Part shown: positions 11,137 to 24,700 of the stretch, one piece after another
How the letters are laid out: every line of letters starts with the position of its first letter
How positions within the stretch are numbered: position 1 is the stretch's first letter
Assembly (NCBI GenBank): GCA_027943245.1
Contig: JANDJZ010000211.1
Span: 1 to 64,000 of the forward strand
From: Acanthamoeba sp. SK_2022b
Taxonomy: Eukaryota > Discosea > Longamoebia > Acanthamoebidae
DNA: 64,000 bases
Direction of reading: 5' to 3'
Notes under the pieces: model-generated
What the model was told of the DNA's origin: nothing
The model's input: only the letters and a program-made list of their open reading frames with translations
Database searches by the model: none
Program-made: the position numbers and the translations under genes

Positions 11137-14100
11137 TCACAAAGAAGCGAAGACGCCTAAGCCGATGGAGCGATCGAACTCCTTGATCGGTTCAATCCAC
11201 ACGTTGTACATCTCCTCGCGCCCAAGCACGACCACATGTTGTGTTTTGAAGTGGTGCTGGGCCTTCGTATCGAGACGACGTGTCGTGATGAGACAGTGGC
11301 AGAAGGTTGCCCGGAGAGCATTTCCAGGCGGGATCTGACGTAGCACGTTGTCCACTTGCTCGTCGCCTTTCTTGAGCTTGCTCACAATAGTCTTGGCCTT
11401 GGCCTCGTTGATGGCGGATTGCCCTAACTTGACTTGAAAGCGCCACACGTGCACCCGCGCTTCGTCCGGTTGCGGGAGGAAGAGAATTGCATCTGCACAC
11501 CCTCGACAAAACAGCACAAAGATTAGAGCCAAGCCAAGCCGAGCCAAGCCAAGCCAAGCCGAGCCAAGCCAAGCCAAGGTGGGTGGAGAGAGTGCGCACC
11601 TGCTCCCTGTGTGTCGGGGTACTCCTTCAGTAGCTCGTTCCACGGCAACGTTTTCTGCACACCCTTGAGCCTTTCGGTCGTTTCGGGCCGCTGCCTTGGC
11701 TTGCTCAGGACTGTTGGGTCTCCACAGACGACGACTTGCTGGGAGAGGTGCTTGAGGATGGTATTTCGATTCTCCCTACAGCACGGTATCATGCTGAGCT
11801 TGCGCCCGGCGTAGTACAGGTTGCCCTCGAACTTGGGAAGCACTTGCGAGTTGGCAGCAAGTGACCTGAGCACGAGAGACTCGGCATCGATGCCCAGCTG
11901 CCCGTACGGATAGCGCAGGCACACGCAGTCGTATGGCTCCAGGCTCACCTTGGCCAGTCGGGCCTGCCCCAACACCAAAGGACAATGGTTAAACGTGTCA
12001 ACACAAACAAGACCGCCACATGATTGCTGGTACCCGACACAGGTCCTCCTGGATGCCGGCCTCGAACGTGACCCGCAGCCCTGCCTTGGTCGATTCCACA
12101 AAGAGGAGATTCGTGTCGCCCATCTCGTAGATCCGTGCTTCGGAGAGCCCAGTGTCGGACAGCTCTGCGAAATGGACCCAAGCCTCGGCCCAGAACGCAT
12201 CCACCGCAGTCTCTCTCTCAGGGACTCCAGCGCCAGAAGCGCTGGCCATGCGGATGGTATCCTTCTTTTCCACAAGCTTCGTCATCACCGCCTTGAAGTC
12301 CGGGTTGGATGCCCACTGCTCGGAGAATTCACGCAGGATGCGCTCGACAAGGCTCGAGCGGGAATCTGCGCTGTCCTCCTCAGTCTCGAATAGCTCCTTG
12401 AGATAGCGGAACCTGCCTCCCGTGAGGGCGTAGAGCTGCATGAGCTGGCGGTCGTCGTCGAGTGCGGCCGCCACCTTCTGGAGATCGCGTTTGTTGAAGA
12501 ACTGATGCTTCTCGTGGCCGTACTTGGCTGCCTGGCCAATGTGCTCGAGCATGCTCCGGAATTGTTCGCGTCCGCGGGCAGGCAGCATACGCAGGTCGGT
12601 GTATCGCCCCGAGTTCAGGCTCACGCCATAGTAGCTGGGGTACTTGACCCACACGCTGCTATCGATATGCCCGTAGCAGAGGTTGAACAGCGCCGCGCTG
12701 CTGCCAGAAAGGATGGGCGACACGTGACCACTGGTGGCCTGGCCGATCGAATGGAACTGTGCCACGATGTTGGCCCGGTCTCGGGCCGAATAGACCTTGT
12801 TGAACTCATCAGCAATGATGAGGAACCGCCGCTGCTCTGACACTCTCAGCACGGAATTCGAGGCCGCCTGCCAATCGTCGTCAGGCGGGAAGAGGGGCAA
12901 CTCGCCAAGGGCCGCGCTGCCCCGGGAGCAGAGGTCGGCGTAGTAGAGCATCCGCGCCGGTGAGACGGGGAGTGACGCTGCATGCAACACGTCCGCGTAG
13001 GAGATGTAGATGACGGTCAGTCTCGGGCACAGGAGGGCCGCGACGATGGCGAGAGCCTGAAGGAAGGCCGACTTCCCGGTCCCCTTCGGACCCAGCAGTA
13101 TTCGCCCAGAGCCGCCGTTGCCGTTGGCCGAGCCCAGGTGGCGCTGCTTGATGAACTGGGCCAGGTTCGCCAGCGCCTCGCGACGGCATTCGAGATCGAG
13201 CATGGGCAAGCTGAATGGCCCGCTGGGGAACTCTACATCAGCAAGAGTCGTGAAGAGCTCCTTGAAGGCATAAGCCGGGCCGTCTGGTCCTTCAAGCTTG
13301 AGGCCTTGCAGGAAATCCTTGGCCTTAGATGGCAGCGTATCGATGAGCTGCGGTGTGATCACGAAGTGATGATTCTTGCCAAGAGAGAAGACGGTATCAG
13401 TGTTGACGAGAGCATCCGCCCAGAACTCGTAGTCCTTTGCGTGCTGCTGCAGCCTCCTGAGGACCGACTGGCGAGCGGACAGAGCAGCCAGGACCACAGA
13501 AGGGAGTTGTCAGTGAGTGTGCATTTTGAGAGCAGGGACGGCCATCTATGCATACCTGCGTGTAGAGATTGGAGCCCGCGAGCTCCTTCAGTTCACAGGC
13601 GCTGCAGCTCATGAGGTGCCGGAAAGTGATGCCATGCAGGTTTTCATCGTGGACGTCGTGAGCCCTGCAGGACTTGGCAATGCTGTAGTTAAGCCATCCT
13701 TCCTCCGCACGCTTGGTCGCGACCTCCTTCAGCAGCATCTACACAGCCCAAACAGATGCCACTTTGAGATGTGAGAAGTAGAGAAGGGAGTTAATTGGGT
13801 GTGGGGAGCAGGCATACCAAAGTGTTTTTGCCTTCTGTGACAAAGAGGCCGTGATTCATGGTGCACTTGAAGTACCGCACGCCTTTAACTGCGCCATCGT
13901 GGTTGCCCTCTGTGAGTGGTTGCGAATGGAATACATGAGCGCTTCTGGATGTGAGATTTGTGGTGGGGGATTTCTCCAAATGAAGTGGAGGTACCTGGTA
14001 GATCCAGCTCAATGCCCACCCAGTTGCCCTTCGATGAGAATTTGACTGCGCCCATGAAGCGTACAGTACCTCTTCCCCTGTTGGGAACCTCCACGCGCGA

Positions 14101-14163
14101 CCCCACCTTCAAGGTCGTAATCTTGGACGCTGGGGCCGGACCTGCGGCTGTCGTGGCGATCAT
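11137..14163 (-). CDS. CAP-Gly + P-loop NTPase + PD-(D/E)XK-type nuclease fusion, 6 exons
   Basis: Exons (minus): 13995..14163, 13818..13909, 13556..13738, 12034..13467, 11600..11963, 11137..11492; all GT-AG, in phase, 865 residues. Residues about 15-90 form a CAP-Gly domain (VGSRVEVPNRGRGTVRFMG, then NHDGAVKGVRYFKC and HGLFV), a microtubule/EB-binding fold. A P-loop NTPase follows, with Walker A GPKGTGKS near residue 270 and a Walker B-like FLIIADEFNKVY about 100 residues later. The last exons carry DAILFLP...VWRFQVKLG, a D...QxK pattern seen in restriction-endonuclease-fold nucleases. The NTPase-nuclease pairing resembles Crinkler/RHS-type proteins. The stop overlaps an AATAAA signal. If RNA evidence splits the CAP-Gly exons off, the remainder is still an NTPase-nuclease. 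Confidence 0.7.
11524..11578. repeat. Pentanucleotide (AAGCC/GAGCC)n tandem repeat in an intron
   Basis: About eleven copies of a 5-mer (AGCCA, with AGCCG variants) fill most of the last intron (11493..11599) of the CAP-Gly/NTPase/nuclease gene. The minus-strand transcript would be (GGCTT)n just after the donor. Confidence 0.85.
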
Positions 14164-14496
14164 TTTTGATGGATTCGTTCACCATCTGTTTAACGACGAC
14201 AATCCCGTTCCCGCCAAAAATGCCGGAACAATGCAAAAGGAAAATAGGTTGTCAAATGAAGAACAGGAGCAACAGGAGAGCACGGCCGACAAGACGACGA
14301 CAGCGCATTCGGGGGAAGCACGTGTTCAGATGCGGGATCGTGTTGTAGCGCTTCGTCGACTTCCGCTGTGGCTGATGTGGTGACCGCGTCATCATCATCT
14401 GAAGATTCTGCCGCAGCTCCGACCGCCACACAGAAAAGCGGCGGTTCGTGGGCCGCAAGGGCCGTAAACCGGTTGGCGCTGCCCCACGGACGAGCC

Positions 14497-14921
14497 ATGG
14501 TGGGCCACAAAAAAAAAAAAAAAAAAAAAAAAAACCGCACAGCGCACGGTGAGGAGGGCGAAGGCGCGCTACTGAAGCCCATCGAAGAGGCCAAGGTCGA
14601 GCTGGCCTTTGCCGCCATCGCCGAAGTGGCTGCTGACGGGACTCGTCTGCAGAGCGGCCAACTGCGCTACGGTGCGCACCTGTGCCCATCCACAAGCGCG
14701 CGCGCACACACACAAAGAGACTCACCGAATGTTCTGGGGTCACGCTCGAGTCCAACGGTCTCAATGCGTCGCAGGGATTTGTGTTCAAGTCGCCGGTGAG
14801 CTTCGAGGTCGAGGATCTACTCCGGCCGGCCGCGACGGTGGAGATGCAGGTCTTCCTGTTCGATGAGACCACCGAGGTGTCTATCGGCGGCCTGGCGTCA
14901 TTCGCCGTGCTGCCCCTCTGA
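14497..14921 (+). CDS. Hypothetical protein with N-terminal polylysine tract, probably 2 exons
   Basis: ATG at 14497 is followed almost at once by 26 consecutive adenines (14509..14534), encoding about eight lysines. The frame runs into a helical, coding-like segment (LLKPIEEAKVELAFAAIAEV) to about 14671-14681. A second coding-like segment in another frame (SPVSFEVEDLLRPAATVEMQ to the stop at 14921) would join it through a very short 38 nt intron 14682..14719 (GT-AG, in phase). No family was recognised. The homopolymer and tiny intron make the model uncertain. It may be a pseudogene or contain a sequencing slip. Confidence 0.35.
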
Positions 14922-15334
14922 GGATCGCATGGCCTACGATCCAGGTGCGTCACGCTCCATTGCAAGAAGAGCAAGCCTCCGTGCTGAGCGCGCCTGCCGT
15001 CCGAGCTTTGCTGGCCGGAGAGGGTCAGGGTCGTAACGCCCGCGTCGTCGAGCCTGGTGCTGTCGTTCGCCTAACTCGACCGCCGATCTGCCATCGCCCG
15101 CCAGCCCCTGCACGAGCACGCCGTCGAGCTCGACCACGGACACTGCAGCGGCGCCTGCAGAACCTGCAGAAGAGACTCAGCGCTGCGCGCAGAGACGACG
15201 ATCTGTGACAGCACCGCGCAGCCGCTTCGGCGCTTGTATTCCAACATTCACATTCAGGCCTGGTGCCCATAACACGTGTGTCATCGCGAGCACAGTCGGT
15301 GATTGGAGAGCGTGGATGGCAAAGGCCAGCGCGC
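14922..15334. other. Spacer with no confident gene
   Basis: A plus-strand island ending at 15208 (LQRRLQNLQKRLSAARRDDD) resembles a coiled-coil C-terminus and might be a last exon of the preceding gene. No start or splice path supports it. Nothing else is seen. Confidence 0.3.
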
Positions 15335-16521
15335 TCAGAGGCGCGCGGCGGAAGCGGTGGTGAGCAGGAAGGAGGCGCCGATGACGGGGTGTGGAAGGGG
15401 CGACGGGCAGTCCGCCGGCTGGTCTCTTTGGGTGAGCATCAGCGCGCTCGGGTTTCGCTTCCACGGACGTGCCTGCTGCAGCTCCACGTGCATCACGCCT
15501 TCCTCCGCAGCCTCCTCTTCGAGGAAGTGAACAAAAATCTTCATCGGCGACTCCTTCCAGGAGAATGCCACCACTTCGGGACTGGCGTTGAATGAGGTTA
15601 TGAAGACGAAAGATACGCGAGGGAGGGGGACAGACCTGATCTGGTTGGGGCTTCCTTTGATGGTATGCTGCCATAGGCGCATGGCTGCGGCTCTGTGTTG
15701 CTTGTAAACGGCGAGGTGAAGGCCCATCACGGACACGGAGGGTTGTTGGTCTTCGAAGCTGGGCAGCTTGAAGTGAGAGCCCATCGAGTTGAGGAAGCCC
15801 GGGTCCTCGACCAACTCGACCAGCCAGGGTGGTCGCAGCTCCGGGCGATGCTCGGCCAGCTGGACCACGATACCCACCCCATCCTTCGCAGCAGAGATTG
15901 TGAGCACAAGCGGCGTTAACACACGTGACGAGCATAGGAACCTGCTTGGGATGAATGAAGGCTTCTTTCCACGAGGGCGACTGCTTGTTGATGCCCACCA
16001 CTTTCCACCCCTTGGCCTCAGCGTCGGCGATGGCCTCATCCAAGCTCGGCACCTGAGCCAACCAGGTTAGCGAGTGCAATCTGGAGCGACGCAAGGGTTG
16101 TGGCCCACCTTGAAGGTGACGTGATGCACTCGCGGCCCGCCAGAGATGAGGAACTGGTGCATGAAATTCTTGCTCTTGCCGCTCTCGTCGAGGAACGGTG
16201 GCGGGTCGAGGGCCTACAAGTTGTGAGGAACGCCTTCAACGCTCACACAAACCAGGAAGTGGGCCAATAGTACCTCGAGCACGCCTCCGTTTGCAAACTC
16301 CCACTGTGCACTGGCAAACACAGGGTTTGGCGTGCCGCCCAAAGGCTTGCCTGGATGAAGGTGAAGACAGCGGGAAGATGGAAGTTCCCGGTGAGATTAT
16401 GCATCGATTAAAAAAATAATCAGGAAATAAGACCTCCAAGTTCATCCTCGAAGAAGGGGACAGCATCGGCGATGCTCCACACCCCGACCGCGATGTGGTC
16501 GAACTTGTAAGTCGTGGCCAT
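15335..16521 (-). CDS. Tandem VOC/glyoxalase-fold protein, methylmalonyl-CoA epimerase-like N-terminal domain, 6 exons
   Basis: Exons (minus): 16434..16521, 16274..16350, 16109..16213, 15942..16052, 15636..15883, 15335..15581; all in phase, 291 residues. Residues 1-140 follow the vicinal-oxygen-chelate (VOC) pattern: YKFDHIAVGVWSIADAVPFF at the start, RVHHVTFKVPSLDEAIADAE in the middle, and IHPKQ then GVGIVVQLAEH at the end. The His and Glu positions match metal ligands of epimerase/glyoxalase relatives. The second half (PSVSVMGLHLAVYKQHRAAA, KIFVHFLEE, GVMHVELQQ) looks like a second, divergent VOC module. The substrate cannot be inferred. Start chosen because the beta-strand with the first ligand begins 6 residues after this Met. 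Confidence 0.7.
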
Positions 16522-16626
16522 TTGCCCGGAGAAAGCTTGCTTTGCTGTGTGCGTGGAGGCCATTCAGGACCCAATGTCCGCAGAAATTGAGTGCGAGTCG
16601 CCGCCAACAGAACACAACACTACACC
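16522..16626. promoter_or_regulatory. 105 bp bidirectional promoter
   Basis: Only 105 bp separate the start codons of the VOC protein (-) and the acidic hypothetical protein (+), so both 5' UTRs and promoters must fit here. No defined motif was assigned. Confidence 0.4.
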
Positions 16627-17124
16627 ATGGCGGCTGAGTGGACGCTACTGAGCGGGGAGGAACTCTTCTACTGCTACGAAGAGTACGAGACCCAGGATCA
16701 CGATGATCTGGAGGGTGATGAGGAATCAGACGAGGAAGAGGAAGAAGACCTGGAAGAGGATGAATACTACACCGTTCCTGAGGAAGTGGTGCTCGCGAGG
16801 GCGCGCAACAAGAAGGTGGTGGATGTCTTACTGGAACTGGCACACAGGCCTCTCTACGAACGCCTCTACTGCCGCCGCTACATCTGCAACGTCCGCCAGG
16901 CCATGCTCAACCATTCTGAGGCCTTTCTTGCAGACGTCCTCTGTAGCGCAAGGGTGCAGGTCGCCAATGCCCTCGCTCTCACGGAGTACCTGGTGGGGTG
17001 CGACCCTGAAGAGCACGACGAGAGCCTGCTGTTCTGCAAGCCCTCGAAGTGCGCAGAGCTCAGGGAGCTCGTCCTCTCCTTCTTATCGGCCGTCCTGGCC
17101 ACCGTCGACCAACCGACCCTCTAG
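16627..17124 (+). CDS. Hypothetical protein with acidic N-terminus, single exon
   Basis: 165 residues with no intron. Residues 15-55 are tyrosine-, aspartate- and glutamate-rich (EEEEEDLEEDE), followed by a compact helical region rich in Leu/Ala/Cys (VVDVLLELAHRPLYERLYCR, ANALALTEYLVGC, ELVLSFLSAVLATVD). The start ATG is preceded by CACC, a good Kozak-like context. Codon composition matches neighbouring genes. I recognise no family. The helical part could be an ARM-like or cap fold. Its promoter appears shared with the VOC gene. Confidence 0.65.
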   Translation: MAAEWTLLSGEELFYCYEEYETQDHDDLEGDEESDEEEEEDLEEDEYYTVPEEVVLARARNKKVVDVLLELAHRPLYERLYCRRYICNVRQAMLNHSEAFLADVLCSARVQVANALALTEYLVGCDPEEHDESLLFCKPSKCAELRELVLSFLSAVLATVDQPTL

Positions 17125-17225
17125 AGCTCCTCCAAAACGCTTTCTACTTTCAAGTCGAACAACTCTCAAGCTCTACGCAAAGTCTTTGTAGTTGATAACA
17201 CAGCAAGGCCCTCCCTTTCCTCCTT

Positions 17226-19019
<1,794 letters not shown>

Positions 19020-19363
19020 CTTGTTTTGTGTGGTGTGGAAAGCGGTAATACTTGCTTCAAGTGTTGTTGTTGGGCAGCGGCGGGGAACAAGGACAAAGCA
19101 CCGGCCTTGTGTGAAAGGTCGAGCCCAAAGAATGAGTCAAGGTTAGTGACAACATCAACTCCGACGGAGATAGGAAAATCTGGCAGAAATGCCAGCAGCT
19201 TGCAGATCGCCCATTGGTGCACATCAACAAGCGACCGCATTTATTGGCCGTTAGGACCAGCCAACATCTGGAGACCCACACCAACCCACCTATCTCTTCT
19301 TTTATACATGTGCTGTGCGGGTGGTGAGAATTGGTAAGGAGGTGTGACCTCCTTCTCTATGAT
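19020..19363. other. Spacer between DAHP synthase and SPT20
   Basis: Holds the 5' flank of the DAHP synthase gene and the 3' flank of SPT20. No gene, repeat or RNA was recognised. Confidence 0.4.
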
Positions 19364-21753
19364 TCATTTTCTCTGCTGCATGTTCTCCAGAAGGAATTTT
19401 CGCTCCTGCGGGTGCGGAGCAGCTCGGCCCGCCACTGGACCGCCAGGCGGCATCCCCTGCGGCATACCTGGGACACCAGCTGCAACCACACACCACACAA
19501 CACCGGCCACAGAATGGGTGATACAAATCACACATAGGATCAGCAACAGGTCATGGTGGCAGGCACATCTCTCACAAGGAAGGTTGGTCACCAGGATTCT
19601 GCATGGGTTGCATGGCCATGCCCATGGGCTGCGCGCCCATAGGATTGGACATCATGCCCGTGGGCGACATGGGGGGCATCGGCGACATCGGCATCCCTGT
19701 GCAGCACATTTCACGGTCAGCCACACAGGACACGTCTTCCGACCGCTCCACAACATAAACCAAAAAATATAATAATAAAAGATAATGGATTAAAAATAAG
19801 GAGAACTGCCTGTGGGCTGCATGCCCATCGGCATGCCCATGGGCTGTTGGGCGGCCATGGAGGTGGGAGTCATGGGGCCCATGGTGGGCGTCGAAGGGGC
19901 CGTTCCCAGCGAGGGCGAGCTCGGCGGACCCATCGTCGACGGGGAAGGCACTCCCGAAGGTGACATCATTCCCACTGCACGCACGTAAGTAAGCCCTGCG
20001 TACTCGAGGGCGAGTAGGAAGAGGAGGAGGAGAGGTACCGGCTTGGCCCTGGGGCATGGGCCCGCCAGATGTGGGCATGGCACGACCACGCACGGGCTGG
20101 CCACGCATGGGCGCCGCGCCGCCCGAACCTCGTCGATAGGTCGCCATCATCGGGTTCATCGCTGAAGGCGAAGGCCGTCAGCACAAAAAGACACACAAGC
20201 CAACACTACATGAGCGTCCGATCGGAGAGGAGGGACAGGGGCGCGTACCCCCGGGTGGGGCACCAGAGGGCATGCCTGCTTGGGAGTACATGCCCATGCC
20301 GGGTCCCATGGACGGCGGTATGCTGCCCATGAGCGGTCCTCCGCTCATGCCGCCACCGCCCACCATGCCCCCCATGACTGTCGCGCGCGACACACAGCGT
20401 TTGTTTGGCTCGTCCAACACACACTCGCCCACCCCCCACTCACTCCCCGGCTGCGTCTCTGCGCGCGTCGCGTACCTGGTCCCATGGGGCCTCCGGCGAC
20501 CTGCCCCATCGAGGGCGGCACCTGGCTGCCGGGCACCATTTGCGAGGCCTGCGGCGACACCTACGCCCCAGCACGCGAGACGATTGAGGCGGGTGAGTGG
20601 ACGAGGGAGGCAATGCTCAGGGAACAGGGCGTGCTTCTCACGCACCGATTGACTCCCGCCCGGCGTGAGCGGCCCCGACATCGGCGTTCCCTGAGGTTGG
20701 CCTACACGTGCGCACGGAGTGAGTCCAGGTCACGCCTCCCAACTCGCCCCCGCCTGTGGACAATTTGCAATTTGCCGAGAGAGAGAGAGAGAGAGTACCA
20801 GAATGGGGAATGGATTGAGGGCTCATGGGGAGGCCGCTCATCTGGCCCGGCGTGAGGGGCCCGTTGGTTTGTCCGGCCATCCCGCCGGGAGGCATGCCGG
20901 TGGTGGCCTGCCCGGAGCCCGTCGCCATCTGCGGGTACGCGCCTGCACCGCCCGTACATTGATTTAGTTAGAGACAGCGGCAGCGAAGCAAACAAACTGC
21001 GCGACTCACCCGGCATGAAGCTACGCTGCTCATAGGAAGGCTGCTGTTGCTGTTGCTGCTGTTGCATTTGCTGTTGCTGCATTTGTTGCTGCTGCTGTTG
21101 TTGCTGCTGTTGCTGCTGTCCAGCAGCCTGCTGGTAGTGGCCAAGACAAATGTTAGCTCCACCGAGACAAGGAGGGGCAGAGACACGAAGAGAGCGTATC
21201 GTACGGCTGCGGCCGCGGCGGCTGCAGCGGCGCGATAGTTGGCATTGCCGCCGGCCTGCGAAGCGAGCTGCTGGTACAGCGCTTGCTGTTGGCTGTGCGT
21301 CATCGGTCTCCCACCTACATTCGCGCAGGAGCACCAACGACGGAAGCCGAAGACGATGGTCAGCCCCCAGTGCACTGAACGCTTTGGCCCCGAGGAAGGG
21401 GTGAACAAAAAACGCGTACCGGGCGCTTGTGGATTGGCGCTCCGACGCATCATCGACATGTAGGCCTGCTGTTGGGGATTGGGTCGCATTGTCGAGCTGG
21501 CCCCTGGCGTCCCCTTCAGATTCGGTATTTGCTGTTCACGCACGCGAAGGGCGAGAACGGGTGGAATGAGCGACACGGGATCGGTATCGCGTGGCGATGC
21601 CAAGGCACGCAGGAGACTTACAGGAGCGGAAGCGCGAGAAATCGCCGAGTCGTAGATGCATATCTTGCCCTCCTTGGTGAAGAGCGTCTTGACTTGCGTC
21701 AAGAAGAGCTCTGCCTCCCGCATGTTACCCTACATGGGAGAGAATGGTGAGGG

Positions 21754-21788
<35 letters not shown>

Positions 21789-24700
21789 GATCTTCAACTA
21801 ATAGCGTGAGTTTGGTACCAGCGGGAAGGGCGTGGGATTCTCTTGAACGGTTTCTGCCGACATGCCCTCGCTGATGACGGCCTCGTAGCCGTTGATGTAC
21901 TGGGTGGGTCGCAACTCAAGATGCGAGTAGCTGCGCCCTGCAGGATACGTTGGGGCGTTGTGAGGATACAGTCCTTGCAGCCAACATTGCATGCGACCTC
22001 ACACGCTGCGAGCGGGCTGGGGTCCCCCGTACCGTCGCGCCCATGGAACTGGATGGCTCGCTTCGGCAGGATCGGCGATTTCTTGAGGCTCCGAACATGC
22101 GCCAGTGACAAGATCGGCAGAGTGACTGCTCCGTTGGCAATAAAAACAAGACAATTGTGGAGGGGAAGCATGAGCCGCATCAAGCAACGACATCATTATC
22201 ATCAAGGGAGAGAGAGAGAGGAGGGACCTTTCTTGGTCTTGTCCACGTCCTTGAGAGGCTTACGGTTGATGGGCAGCGTGTCGTTGTCGTGGGCGCTCTG
22301 TGGGGGTCGATAATTCTTTTTGTTCAAAAAGTCCATCAACGCAAAGCTGTGACGTCACACACATGCCACATGGTCAGTACTGGGCCATCGATCGCAAAAA
22401 CAGCGCAGTTGATCATTAATCATTAAATAAATAATAAAAAGAATAAAAACATTAAAATAGTTTCCCCTCTCAATAGGGGAACTGGAGACGCACCTGACGC
22501 CGCCCTTTTTGGGTACGGCGGCCTTCTCGCCGCGTACGTCAGCGGCAGAAAGCGTCTTCTTCTTGGCGGTTCGGGTAAGGTTATACTTGCACTTGTTGTA
22601 GTTGAGCACGTTGGCCACCAGTCCGACCTTGATGTCCGGCTCAAGGCACAGCGGAGGAGCAGTCGCCAGCTGGGTAAGAGGCCAGGTGGACGTGTAAGAG
22701 AAACGTCGGCCTGAGGCTCAAGCGACCACGACCACACGATAGTACCACTAGGCTTTGCTCGATTCGGAGGCAATCATCTGATGTCCAGTCGGCGTGGTCG
22801 GCGCATATCTGTTCCACGTCGCTTACGATGGTTTCTGTGTCGGGCTGAAGCAACACTCGCCGAATCACCGGCGTTCCGCCTGCACGGGCGCACCGAGAGG
22901 CCACGCGTAAGCACACCACGACAATCGCTCAGGTTCTGGTCTGGACGAGCGCCCGACAGCGGCTGCGGGCAATTACCTGCAAGGCTGGCTGCGTTGCTTC
23001 CTCGGAAGTCGCGCACTTCTACCACCAAGCAGCCTACGGGCGATGAAGGCGTCAAGCCTTTGCTCCTAAGAGGTTGTTACTGTGTTGGCATCACACACGT
23101 ACCGTCATAGTACACGCATGGCACTTCGTCCAAAAGCTCGACAAAATCGGGCGGAAGCCGAAGAGAGTCGATCGTCTTGATAAAGTCCTTCGTCGAGCTG
23201 TCGTACGGATAGGAAACGCTTTGCTGCACACCCACACCCACACCCACACCCACACCCACACCCACACCCACACCCACACCCACACCCACACCCACACCCA
23301 CACCCACACCCACACCCACACCCAAGTACAGGGCAAGCGGTTGGATATGAGGAGCAATCCATAAACAGTGCGCTCTGAACGTCGGCTTGAAAGCAGAAGG
23401 CGGGACGGACCTGTTCAACGAGCATGGAGCCTCCCAGGGAGAACCCGTTGGGGTAGAGGTTCACAGTCAGGGAGGCCTTGACGTCGTACAATCGATCAAT
23501 AGGAAACGAGGGATATCGCGCAAACGCCGGATCTAGTCGATCGCCCCAGTCAGGCAACGCCTCGCCTCGATGCAGAGGATGAACAAACGCGCACCTTCGC
23601 TCTTAGATCGGATCATGTCGAGTCGTAGGCGCTCCCACAGGGTAAGGTAGGACTCGTCGATGCCCTTGATTCCATTCTCCTAGTCAGCGCAGAGCATGAT
23701 AACCCCACACACGCGATGGAAAGGAGTTGAGTTCGCTGCTCGTGCGCGCGTCCAAGAATGAAGAGAGAGAGAGAGAGAGAGCGCGCGCGGCGCACCTCGT
23801 CTCTTTCTCTTTCGCTGTCATCGTCCTGCTCCTTCTTTATTCCGTCGGCAGTCTGTCCGCTGTCGTCCTTCTTGGCGCCGGCCTTGCCCTTTGTGGTCTT
23901 GGGCTTCTTGGCCGGCTTGGCGGGCTTGGCAGCCTTGGCGCCCTTGCCCTTCGTGGTCTTCCCTGCCGTCGCTGCACAACGACACACACACGCATACACA
24001 CACAACCGGTTGGCCAGTGCAGGCGCCCATGGAGGCTGCGAGGAGGAGGCTACCCGGTGCGCCAGTGGCGGCAGCGGCGCCAGGACCTTTGCGCTTGCCA
24101 GTGGCTGTTTTGGCGGCAGGCTTCTTCTTGCCAGCGGCGGTGGGAGCGGCAGCCTCGGCATCCTCCTTGAGCTTCTCCTTGCGCTCGCGCTCCCTTTCCT
24201 TCTCGCGCTCCTTCTCGCGCTCCTGCTCGGTGCGTCGGCGCAGCTCTTCAATGAAGAGGACCTCCTGCTTGGTCTCCACCTCTTCCACCCAGCGTCGCAT
24301 CTGCACCGCGTTGAAGGCCGCCATCAACGAGTCATTCTTGCTTGGCTTGGTGCCCCACGGTGTCCACTCCCCGCTGTCATCTTCCTCTTCGTCTTCCCAC
24401 TCCCATTCGCTCACGACGTCGGTCTTCCACTTGGCAGCAGCAGTTGAAGAAGATGGCAAGTCGTCTAGGCCACAACCAACGAAGAACGGACAGGTGTTCT
24501 CGAACACCGCCACGGCATCGTAAGTGCTCGGCAGCTGCACAATAGTGGCCGATTTTATCGTCTTCGCTTCAACATCGGCCACCGGAGGCTTAGGCTGTCC
24601 CTTCTTCGTCTTGGGTGCAGACTTTGACTTGAAAGAGAAGGTCTTGTTGATGGGTGTAGTTGTCTTGAATGTAAATTTAACCTTCGTCTCCCCCCCTTCA

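Noticed and set aside
11950..13614. Long plus-strand open frames opposite the NTPase-nuclease gene
   Set aside because: GC-rich antisense shadows; they contain no domain-like sequence while the minus strand has Walker motifs.
19807..19807. GC-AG donor in SPT20 exon 21
   Set aside because: A standard GT donor three bases downstream is also in phase, so no special splice type is needed.
21047..21238. Plus-strand poly-leucine ORF resembling a membrane anchor
   Set aside because: It is the antisense of the SPT20 polyglutamine exon.
23224..23410. Regular 6 bp repeats considered as a CRISPR-like array
   Set aside because: Unit far too short, no spacers, eukaryotic intron context; it is a minisatellite.
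23077..23418. Minus-strand open frame made largely of Gly-Val repeats, resembling a structural repeat protein
   Set aside because: It is the translation of the (CCCACA)n minisatellite inside an SPT20 intron; all three frames stay open over the repeat.
23533..23594. A 29 nt intron linking SPT20 exons 3 and 4
   Set aside because: Shorter than any other intron here; a 62 nt GT-AG intron ending at 23533 also closes the frame and is more plausible.
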